NCBI GenBank assembly: GCA_017643025.1
Contig: JAEPOG010000002.1
Coordinates: 62,001-126,000, forward strand
Source: Rhizobiaceae bacterium
GTDB taxonomy: Bacteria > Pseudomonadota > Alphaproteobacteria > Rhizobiales > Rhizobiaceae
Length of the DNA stretch: 64,000 bases
Reading direction: 5' to 3'
How positions within the stretch are numbered: position 1 is the first letter of the stretch; every line of letters starts with the position of its first letter. The notes beneath the pieces are model-generated. The model was not told the origin of the DNA, searched no databases, and saw nothing but the letters and a program-made list of their open reading frames with translations. A program made the translations under genes and the position numbers. This document shows, in pieces, positions 7,728 to 18,981 of this stretch.

Positions 7728-8914
7728 ACATGTTCGAGAAGGCGCAACCCCTTGTCATGGACCCCATCATCTATCTGATGCGGGAATACCGGGCTGACAC
7801 GCGGCCGCAGAAGATCAATCTGGGTATCGGCGTCTACACCAGCGACCAGGGCATCACGCCGATCTTCACGGCGGTGAAGAAGGCGGAGGAGAAGATCCTG
7901 CGCGAGCAGGATACCAAGGAATATGTCAGCGTCTCGGGCGACGAGGGTTTCCTCACCCAGGTGAGCAAGCTCATGCTGCCGAAGCTGACCTATGGCGACG
8001 AGATCGCCGGCATCCAGACCGTCGGCGGTTCGGGTGCGGTGCGCATGGTGCTCGAATGCCTGGCGCGTCTGGGAACCGAGCGCACTCTGTGGCTCTCCTC
8101 ACCGACATGGCCGAACCACAAGGGCATCGCGGCGGCGACGGGCTACGAGACCCGTACGTTCCAATATGTCGACGACAAGATGCAGATCGATGTCGAGCGC
8201 ATTATCGCCGACCTGGCGGACGCCAAGTCCGGCGACGTCATACTGATGCATCTGTGCTGCCACAACCCGACCGGCGTCGATCCGACCGAGGAGCAGCTTC
8301 AGGCGCTGTTCGAGGCATTCCGGGAAAAGGGCCTGTTTCCGGTGGTCGACGCCGCCTATGTCGGCTTCGGCGACGAGCTCGAGAACGACGTGGCCAAGTT
8401 CCAGCGCTATGTCGATGCGTTTCCGGAAGTCACCTTCGCGATCAGCTTCTCGAAGAATTTCGGCATTTACCGCGAGCGCACCGGCTGCGCATTCCTGTGC
8501 GGCCATGACGGCTCGGCGCTCAAGCGCGCGCTGGAATCGATGTTCGCGATCGCGAGGGCCGGCTATTCGATGCCGCCGGACCACGGCTCGCGCATCGTGC
8601 GCACGATCCTCGAAAGCAAGGCGCTCGACACGGAATGGCGCGCGGAGCTGAGCGCCGTGCGCAACCGCATCCGCGGTACGCGGCAGGAACTCGCAAGGCA
8701 GCTTTCGGAGAAGGCGCCGCGCTTCGACTGGTCCTATCTGCGCGACGGCATGGGCATGTTCAGCCTGCTACCGCTCACCGTGGAAGGCGTCGAACAGATG
8801 AAGGCGGACGACGCGATCTATGTGATGCCGAGCGGGCGCATCAACATTGCCGGCCTCGCCGCGAGCCGGCTCGATGGGGTGGTGGACAGCATCGCCCGAA
8901 ATCTCCCCGGCTGA
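7724..8914 (+). CDS. Aromatic amino acid aminotransferase (class I, PLP)
   Basis: 396 residues of the aspartate/tyrosine aminotransferase subfamily. It has the N-terminal INLGIGVY, the CCHNPTG substrate and cofactor loop, VVDAAYVGF, the PLP lysine in SFSKNFGIY, and the RINIAG region with the carboxylate-binding Arg near the end. Coupled directly to pheA (ATGA at 7724), it most likely transaminates phenylpyruvate and 4-hydroxyphenylpyruvate to Phe and Tyr. Aspartate activity cannot be excluded from sequence alone. Confidence 0.88.
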   Translation: MNMFEKAQPLVMDPIIYLMREYRADTRPQKINLGIGVYTSDQGITPIFTAVKKAEEKILREQDTKEYVSVSGDEGFLTQVSKLMLPKLTYGDEIAGIQTVGGSGAVRMVLECLARLGTERTLWLSSPTWPNHKGIAAATGYETRTFQYVDDKMQIDVERIIADLADAKSGDVILMHLCCHNPTGVDPTEEQLQALFEAFREKGLFPVVDAAYVGFGDELENDVAKFQRYVDAFPEVTFAISFSKNFGIYRERTGCAFLCGHDGSALKRALESMFAIARAGYSMPPDHGSRIVRTILESKALDTEWRAELSAVRNRIRGTRQELARQLSEKAPRFDWSYLRDGMGMFSLLPLTVEGVEQMKADDAIYVMPSGRINIAGLAASRLDGVVDSIARNLPG

Positions 8915-8930
8915 CGCCGCCGGATCGCCG

Positions 8931-9584
8931 ATGACACGGGACCGCATCGCTTCGACGGCCGCCTCGCTGATGTCGCTGGCGGCCGCGGCGCTTTCGCTCT
9001 TTGTCGTGCCGTTGCTCGAAGACGCGAACCTGGCGCTGCAGATTCTGGCGCTGCTGCTGAGCTGGGTCGGCTTCTTTGCCGTGTTTCTTGCGACCACGCA
9101 CATCCTGGCACGCATCCGGTACCGGAAACTGCTGGGCCGCTGGTACTATGTGACCCACCCGCATCCCGACTCCCCCCACCAGGACGGCAACTACGCGATC
9201 ATGAATTTCCGGATGAACCGGGACTACGACATCGAATATGGCGTCCATCTCTACGATTCGCTGGAAGCTCTGCGCAGCCCCGCCACCGCGTCCATGCGTG
9301 GAACCGCGTCCAGCAACGCGCTCCACTATGCGCGCGAAGCCGGAAAGGTCTATGTGCTGTTCGAAGTGAAATACATGGCAGGCGACCCGAGCAATATCCG
9401 GCGCGAGGGACGACTTTCGCTCGAGTTCAATTCGGGCGATACCCTTGAGGGTGACTGGACAAGCGAGGTCTACGCGATGGAGCGGTCGAAACCGGTCCGC
9501 GCAGTGTCGTCCGGCAGGATGTCGGCGTTCAGAACATTCGAAGACCTGAAAAAGCACGAGGAATATCGAGAGGCTAATGCATGA
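8931..9584 (+). CDS. Two-helix membrane protein with beta-rich domain, unknown function
   Basis: 217 residues. Two closely spaced membrane helices (about 12-28 and 33-55) are followed by a basic stretch (ARIRYRKLLGRWYY). A domain of about 155 residues follows that looks rich in beta strands. The short loop between the helices suggests a hairpin, leaving the domain on the same side as the N-terminus, probably cytoplasmic. The 2TM plus LxGxW beta-barrel layout resembles that of Cap15-type CBASS effectors; this is architecture only, and no CD-NTase is visible here. ATG 8931 is used because earlier starts lie inside the aminotransferase gene. It couples to the next gene by ATGA. Confidence 0.75.
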   Translation: MTRDRIASTAASLMSLAAAALSLFVVPLLEDANLALQILALLLSWVGFFAVFLATTHILARIRYRKLLGRWYYVTHPHPDSPHQDGNYAIMNFRMNRDYDIEYGVHLYDSLEALRSPATASMRGTASSNALHYAREAGKVYVLFEVKYMAGDPSNIRREGRLSLEFNSGDTLEGDWTSEVYAMERSKPVRAVSSGRMSAFRTFEDLKKHEEYREANA

Positions 9585-10291
9585 GCGAAGTACCGATATT
9601 TACCGACGCAGAACGCGAGGCGATTTCGGGTCTCGTGCTCAGCCCGCAATTCGAGAAATACGGCAAGTTCATGCTGAACGTGCGCGACTTCTCGGCGTCG
9701 AACTTCAAGGCTGACCAGCTGGCCTCGGCCTATCTGCTGATGAACTCGATCCTGATGACGCGGGCGAGCCAGAAGATCCTCAAGTTCGTCTGCCTCAGCG
9801 GCGGCAGCCGCGACGACCTGACCAGCGGCGTCAACATCCTGCGCTCCTATCTGCGTGGCGATTTCTCGTCGCTGGGCAACATCCGGACATGGGAAAGCGT
9901 GCTCAGGAACTCCGCCGACCTGCCGGCGGATATCCTGATCGAGGTGGAGAGGACGATCGAGTTCTTCGAGGGCTCCGAGATCGGCGACAGCTCGCGCAGC
10001 TTCCAGCGCGCCGAGGTGGCGATCGGCTTCGCCGCCAACGGAGAGACCCCCGAGGCCGAATTCATCATGCAGGAGGACAACGTCTTCCTGCGGCGCCTGA
10101 ATGTGCAGTCCGGTTCGAAGCCTGTTGCGATGACCGAAATCTTCTACGGCAAGCACAATGTCTACCGGCTCGGCGACCGCGGCAAGAACACCTGCATCGA
10201 CCTGTCGCTGAGCGACTGGCAGGAATCGCTCATCGAGTGGATGACCAACGTCAAGACCATCCTGTCGGGCGAGTTCTACAGCAAGGCCTGA
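9581..10291 (+). CDS. Soluble protein of unknown function, coupled to the 2TM protein
   Basis: 236 residues with no signal peptide or membrane helix, and no family recognised by eye. The N-terminal half looks helical (residues about 8-125, with KADQLASAYLLMNSILM). The C-terminal half looks strand-rich and ends with a helical SDWQESLIEWMTNVKTIL segment. The ATG overlaps the stop of the 2TM gene (ATGA), so the two are very likely made together and may form a complex. The pair follows the tyrA-pheA-aminotransferase operon by only 16 bases, so it is probably co-transcribed with it. Confidence 0.75.
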   Translation: MSEVPIFTDAEREAISGLVLSPQFEKYGKFMLNVRDFSASNFKADQLASAYLLMNSILMTRASQKILKFVCLSGGSRDDLTSGVNILRSYLRGDFSSLGNIRTWESVLRNSADLPADILIEVERTIEFFEGSEIGDSSRSFQRAEVAIGFAANGETPEAEFIMQEDNVFLRRLNVQSGSKPVAMTEIFYGKHNVYRLGDRGKNTCIDLSLSDWQESLIEWMTNVKTILSGEFYSKA

Positions 10292-10373
10292 ATCCAAAGC
10301 TGCGCCGGACCGCAACACGGTCGTTCGCCCGCCCGTCGGAGGCGTGAGCGAACTACCGTGAAATCAGGAAAAT

Positions 10374-10449
<76 letters not shown>

Positions 10450-10575
10450 ACACCCGGCCCGGCGGCCGGCGCCGTTTCCGGCGAAGAGGTCGGACCGGCA
10501 TCTCGCCGGCCGAAGTGCTGGCGGCTTCTAAACCCGCCTCAATGCAATATCAAGTCCCGGCTGGCGCCCGTGGGC

Positions 10576-13293
<2,718 letters not shown>

Positions 13294-13321
13294 TGCCGGC
13301 CCTTTGAAGAAGGAGCCCCGC

Positions 13322-13702
13322 ATGCTTGGCAAGGCCAGCCTGGTGGCGTTCGCTGCTATTTCCGACGCCCGGCGCGCGCGGCACTTCTATTGCGAGGTGC
13401 TAGGGCTGCGGCTGAAGGAAGAGACCGAGTTTGCGCTGGTGCTCGACGCCAATGGCGTCGAACTCAGGCTGCAGAAGGTGGAGGCCGTGACGCCACAGCC
13501 GTGGACGCAGCTGGGCTGGGCAGTCGCTTCCATCGCAGAGACAATCGACGCGCTGGCGGCCAAGGGCGTCGAAACCGAGCGCTTTTCCTTCCTGCCGCTT
13601 GACGAGCGTGGCATCTGGACGACGCCAGACGGCGCGCGCATCGCCTGGTTCAAGGACCCCGACGGGAATCTGCTGTCGCTGGCGGAGGCGACGTCATCCT
13701 GA
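13322..13702 (+). CDS. VOC (glyoxalase/dioxygenase) family protein
   Basis: 126 residues and a single vicinal-oxygen-chelate module: ARRARHFYCEVLGLRL at the N-terminus and a C-terminal GARIAWFKDPDGNLLSLAE. The function within this superfamily is not predictable. Start 13322 has AAGGAG seven bases upstream, so the in-frame start at 13304 is unlikely. It follows the SDR gene by 28 bases. Confidence 0.85.
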   Translation: MLGKASLVAFAAISDARRARHFYCEVLGLRLKEETEFALVLDANGVELRLQKVEAVTPQPWTQLGWAVASIAETIDALAAKGVETERFSFLPLDERGIWTTPDGARIAWFKDPDGNLLSLAEATSS

Positions 13703-13740
13703 CGGATCGAGAATCGTGACGTGGCGGCTGCATGTAGTGA

Positions 13741-14427
13741 TTAGTGGGATTCTTCACGGAATCCTTCGCGCCATGCTGCGTGCGGAGAAAAATGAAGATC
13801 TGGGAAGGGCCGCCCGGGACGGGCGTTAACCAGACAGTGGTTGTAAAACTCACAAGTCCGCATGAACCGATCCTTGTGGGTCGCTAGTGGGTTTTCTCGG
13901 TATCCAGCGCTGGTTTTCGCTTTGGTGTAAGTTGAATGCTCTATGTGCGTCATTCCGTCTTTGTGGCGGATGAAATTGTCGATGAAGCAAAGGTTGTTCA
14001 CGAGAGCGGAAATCTGTTGGCTTTCAAATGAATCCGCCTCAAATTTATGAGCAAATGCGTTGCGCACGTCCTTTACCGTCACCAGTTCACGCCAGACGGT
14101 TTCATTGTAGAGGTTGAGAAACGCTCCCAGGTCGATCTTGTTTGAAAACGAACCAAGTGGGCCAGACGGTTTGAACATGAACGCGGCACGGTCCTCTAGG
14201 CGACCGTCGATTGTTAAGTTCCGTCTAATAGCCAACTCCAGAGTGGTTTCGAGAGTAGACCCCCAAACGATTCCGATTGAGCGCGCCGATTCTGTCCTAG
14301 CCAATTTCATCGCAGCTTGAGAAATGAGCGAATGCTCGAATTCAGCGTCGCCCATAACCGCGCGAAAATGGTCCTCTATCTCCTTTTGAAAGGCTTTAGG
14401 ATCGAACGGCGGAAAATCCTGGGACAT
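13741..14427 (-). CDS. MltR-like / HEPN-type helical protein
   Basis: About 228 residues. The centre reads GPLGSFSNKIDL, then LVTVKDVRNAFAH. This is the pattern of the MltR (mannitol operon repressor) domain and related all-helical proteins (RNxFAH motif). There is no DNA-binding domain to support a repressor role. ATG 14427 has an AGG eight bases upstream; a longer form would start at 14487 and overlap the upstream gene. Local GC is clearly lower than in the flanks, and codon use is less GC-biased, suggesting transfer. It converges with the VOC gene. Confidence 0.65.
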   Translation of the reverse strand: MSQDFPPFDPKAFQKEIEDHFRAVMGDAEFEHSLISQAAMKLARTESARSIGIVWGSTLETTLELAIRRNLTIDGRLEDRAAFMFKPSGPLGSFSNKIDLGAFLNLYNETVWRELVTVKDVRNAFAHKFEADSFESQQISALVNNLCFIDNFIRHKDGMTHIEHSTYTKAKTSAGYRENPLATHKDRFMRTCEFYNHCLVNARPGRPFPDLHFSPHAAWREGFREESH

Positions 14428-14470
14428 CGCTTTGCCTGACAAAGAACCGACAGTGATGGGCACCCGAGGA

Positions 14471-14803
14471 TTATTCACGCTCGACATGCAACGGGGCGTT
14501 GGCACTTCTCCGCAGCAGGTTTATTGCATGCACGGCGTCTCCGTAGTTCTTGTAGCTCTCGCCGCTTGCGATAGTCTCGTAGTTGCCAGCGCGGTAGCGC
14601 CAACGCCATTCGGAATTGCGGTCACGGTACAACTCGAAGCGCGGAAAGTTCAGTGACTCTTCTTTAGGCGGCAATGCCGCTGCGAGAAGCCCGGAGCCAA
14701 GTGCATTGAGCGGCGGCGTATCGAGCAATCCACCAAGACTGTTGCTTTGCGTTCTAAGCAGACCGAGCGCATTTGGAGGTTCGTCCCCCCAACCCAATTC
14801 CAA
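14471..14803 (-). CDS. DUF1508 (YegP-like) domain protein
   Basis: 110 residues. The C-terminal half (FELYRDRNSEWRWRYR to the end) matches one YegP/DUF1508 repeat: an FxxYxDxxxxWRWR strand and a SGESYKNYGDAVHAI helix. Usual YegP proteins carry two repeats, so this has one plus an N-terminal extension of about 50 residues with low-complexity LGLL/LGGLL. It lies 43 bases upstream of the MltR-like gene on the same strand, and the two probably form one unit. The start is uncertain. Confidence 0.6.
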   Translation of the reverse strand: MELGWGDEPPNALGLLRTQSNSLGGLLDTPPLNALGSGLLAAALPPKEESLNFPRFELYRDRNSEWRWRYRAGNYETIASGESYKNYGDAVHAINLLRRSANAPLHVERE

Positions 14804-15349
14804 GTCCGATCATCTCACCGCATCCCTATGTTGCCTGCGACCACGAAGCGAATCGGAAAGCCGCATCCATGCTTGCAGGTTACCACGGGGAAGACACGTG
14901 TTCTACTAATGTTCTCGTGAGGGCAAGATCGTTGTCGAGGATGCCCGTTCGCCTTGTTCCACCTGCCTTCCGCGATTTTTCGCACGTTGTTTTATCCCAC
15001 ACCTCCTCACCTCCCTTATCCTCCCTCTCGCAAATACCGCTGCACGGGAAACGGGTGTGCACTCCGAGCATCCGGGCAACGGTCGGTGCCGGATCGGCAG
15101 CGCATCGAGAGCGCTGCTGGGCGATGAGCCCCCAGCTCCGGGCCCATGTGGTGGCCGCGTCTTCGCCGCTTGATTGGTGGCGAGCCGGAAAACCTCAGAC
15201 CATCGAGGAATTCCCGAGCGGCAGACCTTGGCGCGAATGCCAAGGCGAGCGTGAAAACGCCACTCGGGGCAAGAACACCGGCGGGGCGCGGTTTTCGCGC
15301 CACGTACCATACAAGCAGAGGCACGGAACCCGCGCCCCGCTTCCCCTTT

Positions 15350-15380
15350 CCCTCATGGTGAGCCTGTCGAACCACGAGGG
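15350..15380. repeat. Short palindromic intergenic repeat
   Basis: CCCTCATGGT (15350-15359) pairs with ACCACGAGGG (15371-15380) with one mismatch, around a GAGCCTGTCGA loop. Elements of this form (a hairpin containing CCTGTCGAACCAC) are common between genes in alphaproteobacterial genomes, as far as I recall. Confidence 0.55.
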
Positions 15381-15434
15381 AAATCAATGGCCAGACGCAA
15401 AGGAGCGGGCGTGGCGATGATGGAGTGCGCCTAT

Positions 15435-15689
15435 CTCTCCCCTTGCGGTGGGGTGAGGAGTGGTCCGCGAAGTGGCGGAAAGCCAACGATTTGGCTTTCC
15501 GAATGACGAACGCCCGGAGCCATAGCGGAGGGCCGGGGCGATTTCGGTGTCTTGGCGAGCCCGCCGCAGGCGGTCTTTGCGAAGCCAAGTGCCAGAAATC
15601 GCAAGAGAGGGGGTTCCCCCTCACCAGGATTGCCATACCTCGCCGCATATGCGGCTCGGGGCAATCCATCCTCTCCCGCAAGGGGAGAG
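15435..15689. repeat. About 255-bp element with 14-bp terminal inverted repeats
   Basis: CTCTCCCCTTGCGG at 15435-15448 is the exact inverse of 15676-15689. The interior has no gene. The long frame across it on the minus strand resembles the spurious translations often annotated in Mesorhizobium intergenic repeats. Size and structure fit a MITE-like or other dispersed intergenic repeat. No target-site duplication was confirmed. Confidence 0.5.
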
Positions 15690-15751
15690 GTAGAGCGGTT
15701 GCCAATCCGGCCGCCGCATGGCACGTGCCTCACCGACCAACGGGACCGCCC

Positions 15752-16396
15752 ATGAGCCTCATCATCGCCATCGACGGGCCGGCGGCGTCCGGCAAGGGAA
15801 CGCTGGCGCGGCGGCTGGCCGAAAAATACGGCCTCAACCACCTCGACACCGGCCTGACGTACCGGGCGGTGGCGCACCGCATGCTGATCCACGGCCTGCC
15901 GCTCGACAATGAGTCCGCCGCCGAGACCGCGGCGCGGCAGGTCGATCTCGGCGCGCTCGACCGGGCGGTGCTGTCTCAGCATGGCGTCGGCGAGGCGGCG
16001 TCGAAAGTCGCCGTAATGCCCAAGGTGCGGCGCGCACTGGTGGACAAGCAGCGGCAGTTCGCGGCAACGCCGCCCGGGGCAGTGCTCGACGGACGCGACA
16101 TCGGCACGGTGGTGTGCCCCGACGCCGATCTCAAGCTCTATGTGACGGCATCGGCCGAGGAGCGCGCCAGGCGGCGGCATGCCGAGATCGTCGCCTCCGG
16201 CGGTGTTGCGGAAGAGGCCGACATCCTCGCCGACATCCGCCGGCGCGACGAGCGCGACATGGGCCGGGCGGATTCGCCGCTCAGGCCCGCCAACGACGCG
16301 CACTTGCTTGATACGACCACAATGGATATAGAAGCCGCGTTTCGCGCCGCCTCCGGCCTTGTAGACCGGGTCATCGCGGCGCGAACGACAAGCTGA
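15752..16396 (+). CDS. cmk: Cytidylate kinase
   Basis: 214 residues. The P-loop [30 protein letters not shown] (substrate-binding region), [22 protein letters not shown] and [16 protein letters not shown] are all diagnostic. It phosphorylates CMP and dCMP. The frame is open far upstream through the repeat element, but ATG 15752 matches the family N-terminus exactly. rpsA follows, which is the usual order. Confidence 0.96.
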   Translation: MSLIIAIDGPAASGKGTLARRLAEKYGLNHLDTGLTYRAVAHRMLIHGLPLDNESAAETAARQVDLGALDRAVLSQHGVGEAASKVAVMPKVRRALVDKQRQFAATPPGAVLDGRDIGTVVCPDADLKLYVTASAEERARRRHAEIVASGGVAEEADILADIRRRDERDMGRADSPLRPANDAHLLDTTTMDIEAAFRAASGLVDRVIAARTTS

Positions 16397-16553
16397 AGCG
16401 GTTTTCCGCTTCGAACAAACCGCCTGCGAGACAGTCCGCCGCGCCGAGCCTCTGAGAAGGCATGGCTTCGCCATTGAAGCCCGGACCGCCGAAACAGGCC
16501 AACGCAACACGAACCCAGGCGCTTCCGCCGGCAGGCGGTTTCCAGGAGTTTCA

Positions 16554-18257
16554 ATGTCAAAATCGAATCCCACCCGCGACGATTTCGCGTCGCTGCTCGA
16601 CGAGTCGTTTTCCGAGGACCATTCCGCTGAAGGGTCCGTGGTCAAGGGTCTTGTGACCGCCGTCGAGAAGGACATGGCCATCGTCGATGTCGGCCTCAAG
16701 GTCGAAGGCCGCGTGGCGCTGAAGGAGTTCGGCTCGCGCGCCAAGGAGCTGAAGCCCGGCGACGAGGTCGAGGTCTATGTCGAGCGCATCGAGAACGCGC
16801 TTGGCGAGGCGGTGCTTTCGCGCGAGAAAGCGCGTCGCGAGGAGAGCTGGGTCAAGCTCGAAGAGAAGTTCAACAAGGGCGAGCGCGTCGAAGGCGTCAT
16901 CTTCAACCAGGTCAAGGGCGGCTTCACCGTCGATCTGGACGGCGCCGTGGCCTTCCTGCCGCGCAGCCAGGTCGACATCCGGCCGATCCGCGACGTCACC
17001 CCGCTGATGCACAACCCGCAGCCCTTCGAGATCCTCAAGATGGATCGCCGCCGCGGCAACATTGTCGTGTCGCGCCGCACGGTTCTCGAGGAGAGCCGCG
17101 CCGAGCAGCGCTCGGAGATCGTGCAGAACCTCGAAGAGGGCCAGGTGGTCGAGGGTGTGGTCAAGAACATCACCGACTACGGTGCGTTCGTCGATCTCGG
17201 CGGCATCGACGGCCTGCTGCACGTCACCGACATGGCATGGCGCCGCGTCAACCACCCGACGGAAATCCTCGCCATCGGCCAGACGGTCAAGGTGCAGATC
17301 ATCCGCATCAACCAGGAAACCCACCGCATCTCGCTCGGCATGAAGCAGCTCGAGAAGGATCCGTGGGAAGGCATCGGCGGCAAGTTCCCGATCGGCAAGC
17401 GCGTCTCGGGCAAGGTCACCAACATCACCGACTACGGCGCCTTCGTGGAGCTGGAGCCGGGCATCGAGGGCCTGATCCACGTTTCCGAGATGAGCTGGAC
17501 GAAGAAGAACGTCCATCCGGGAAAGATCCTCTCCACCACCCAGGAAGTCGACGTGGTGGTGCTCGAGGTCGACCCGCAGAAGCGCCGCATCTCGCTGGGT
17601 CTCAAGCAGACGCTGGAGAATCCCTGGGAGGCTTTCGCCAATAACCATCCTGTCGGCTCCGAGGTGGAAGGCGAGGTCAAGAACAAGACCGAGTTCGGCC
17701 TGTTCATCGGCCTCGATGGCGACGTGGACGGCATGGTGCACCTCTCCGACCTCGACTGGAACCGTCCGGGCGAGCAGGTCATCGAGGAGTACAACCGCGG
17801 CGACATGGTGAAGGCGCAGGTTCTCGACGTCGATGTCGAGAAGGAGCGCATCTCGCTGGGCATCAAGCAGCTCGGCAAGGACGCTGTCGGCGAAGCCGCC
17901 ACCTCGGGCGACCTGCGCAAGAACGCGGTCGTCACCTGCGAGGTCACGGCGGTCAAGGATGGCGGGCTCGAAGTCAAGCTCGTCGACCACGACGTCGAGT
18001 CCTTCATCAAGCGTTCGGACCTCTCGCGCGACCGCGACGAGCAGCGCCCCGAGCGCTTCTCGGTCGGCCAGAAGGTCGATGCACGCGTGATTTCCTTCGA
18101 CAAGAAGACGCGCAAGATCACCGTGTCGATCAAGGCGCTGGAAATCGCCGAGGAGAAGGAGGCGGTGGCTCAGTACGGCTCGACCGACTCCGGCGCCTCG
18201 CTGGGCGACATTCTCGGCGCCGCGCTGAAGAAGCAGGGCGACAAGGCCGAGAAGTAG
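16554..18257 (+). CDS. rpsA: 30S ribosomal protein S1
   Basis: 567 residues containing six S1 (OB-fold) repeats from about residue 30 to 545. Repeats 3 and 4 are the most regular (VVKNITDYGAFVDLGGIDGLLHV and VTNITDYGAFVELEPGIEGL). The protein binds mRNA to the 30S subunit and is needed to start translation on most messages. ATG 16554 is preceded by CAGGAG. The leader from 16397 has several hairpin-forming stretches that could allow autoregulation; this is inference. Confidence 0.98.
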   Translation: MSKSNPTRDDFASLLDESFSEDHSAEGSVVKGLVTAVEKDMAIVDVGLKVEGRVALKEFGSRAKELKPGDEVEVYVERIENALGEAVLSREKARREESWVKLEEKFNKGERVEGVIFNQVKGGFTVDLDGAVAFLPRSQVDIRPIRDVTPLMHNPQPFEILKMDRRRGNIVVSRRTVLEESRAEQRSEIVQNLEEGQVVEGVVKNITDYGAFVDLGGIDGLLHVTDMAWRRVNHPTEILAIGQTVKVQIIRINQETHRISLGMKQLEKDPWEGIGGKFPIGKRVSGKVTNITDYGAFVELEPGIEGLIHVSEMSWTKKNVHPGKILSTTQEVDVVVLEVDPQKRRISLGLKQTLENPWEAFANNHPVGSEVEGEVKNKTEFGLFIGLDGDVDGMVHLSDLDWNRPGEQVIEEYNRGDMVKAQVLDVDVEKERISLGIKQLGKDAVGEAATSGDLRKNAVVTCEVTAVKDGGLEVKLVDHDVESFIKRSDLSRDRDEQRPERFSVGQKVDARVISFDKKTRKITVSIKALEIAEEKEAVAQYGSTDSGASLGDILGAALKKQGDKAEK

Positions 18258-18280
18258 GCTTTCGCCGCAATCTGAAATCA

Positions 18281-18310
18281 AAGCCGCCGGAGCGATCCGG
18301 CGGGTTTTTT
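18281..18310 (+). terminator. Rho-independent terminator of rpsA
   Basis: The stem CCGCCGG (18284-18290) pairs with CCGGCGG (18297-18303) and is followed by six T. It lies 24 bases after the rpsA stop. Confidence 0.85.
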
Positions 18311-18468
18311 CGTAGCGAAAGAGCCGAGAAGCGTGGACGCTTGCCCTGATTGGGCCGCCGACCCACATTCCAACGTCGGCGCTATCAAACGTGCTGGCGC
18401 GTCTGCCCGCCTTGCCAGCCAGATGCCAGTCGGCGCATTCTTTGCGTGCCGCGTGACCGGCGCTATGG

Positions 18469-18882
18469 ATGATCCAGATGAGCGAACACGCCGAACTGAC
18501 CCGCAACCAGTCCCTCGTTCACGACACGCTGTGCCGCGCCGAGGGGCCGCTTTCGGCCTACACGATCCTCGACCGGTTGCGCGACGAGGGTTTCCGCGCG
18601 CCGCTGCAGGTCTACAGGGCGCTCGACAAGCTGACCGGCATGGGCCTCGTGCACAGGCTCGAAAGCATAAACGCCTTCGTCGCTTGCGCCGGAGACCACA
18701 ACCACCACGCGCACGGGCCGATGGCCTTCGCCATCTGCGAAGGCTGCGGGCAGGTGGAGGAGTTCGCGGACGCCGAGGTCTTCGACCGGCTGGCGACCCG
18801 GGCGCGGGATAGCGGTTTCAAGGCCGACAAGACGACGATCGAAATCAGGGGCAAATGCGCGGCCTGCGCCGCCGCAGGCTGA
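18469..18882 (+). CDS. Fur-family regulator, probably zinc-responsive (Zur)
   Basis: 137 residues. The N-terminal winged helix has LTRNQSLVHDTLCRAEGPLSAYTILDRLRDEG and the recognition region APLQVYRALDKLTGMGLVHRLE. The metal domain has HNHHAHGP, CEGCGQVEEF and CAAC near the C-terminus. Two CxxC pairs make a structural zinc site likely. The His-rich loop and the NAFVAC segment look more like Zur than Fur. An in-frame ATG at 18478 is an alternative start. The targets are unknown. Confidence 0.8.
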   Translation: MIQMSEHAELTRNQSLVHDTLCRAEGPLSAYTILDRLRDEGFRAPLQVYRALDKLTGMGLVHRLESINAFVACAGDHNHHAHGPMAFAICEGCGQVEEFADAEVFDRLATRARDSGFKADKTTIEIRGKCAACAAAG

Positions 18883-18981
18883 TTCCCACGCGCCCATTTG
18901 CCGCTTGGCTCCGGCATCGTCGCCCCTTTGCGATCCAGGCGAAAGAGACTATGAAGCGGGCGGACAGCGACGGAGCCCGCA

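Larger units (their letters stand above)
14804..15751. other. Gap of about 950 bases without a credible gene
   Basis: Several long frames are open here in both directions, but they have no ribosome site, no recognisable domain and Arg/Pro/Gly-rich translations typical of GC-rich noncoding DNA. The right half holds two repeat-like elements (15350-15380 and 15435-15689), described separately. I see no tRNA or known RNA in 14804-15349. Confidence 0.6.

Noticed and set aside
15016..15705. 229-codon open frame on the minus strand across the repeats
   Set aside because: It runs through two intergenic repeats, lacks a ribosome site, and resembles spurious translations of Rhizobiales intergenic repeats.
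16557..18506. 649-codon open frame on the minus strand opposite rpsA
   Set aside because: Codon-periodicity shadow of rpsA; the translation is low-complexity and has no domain or ribosome site.
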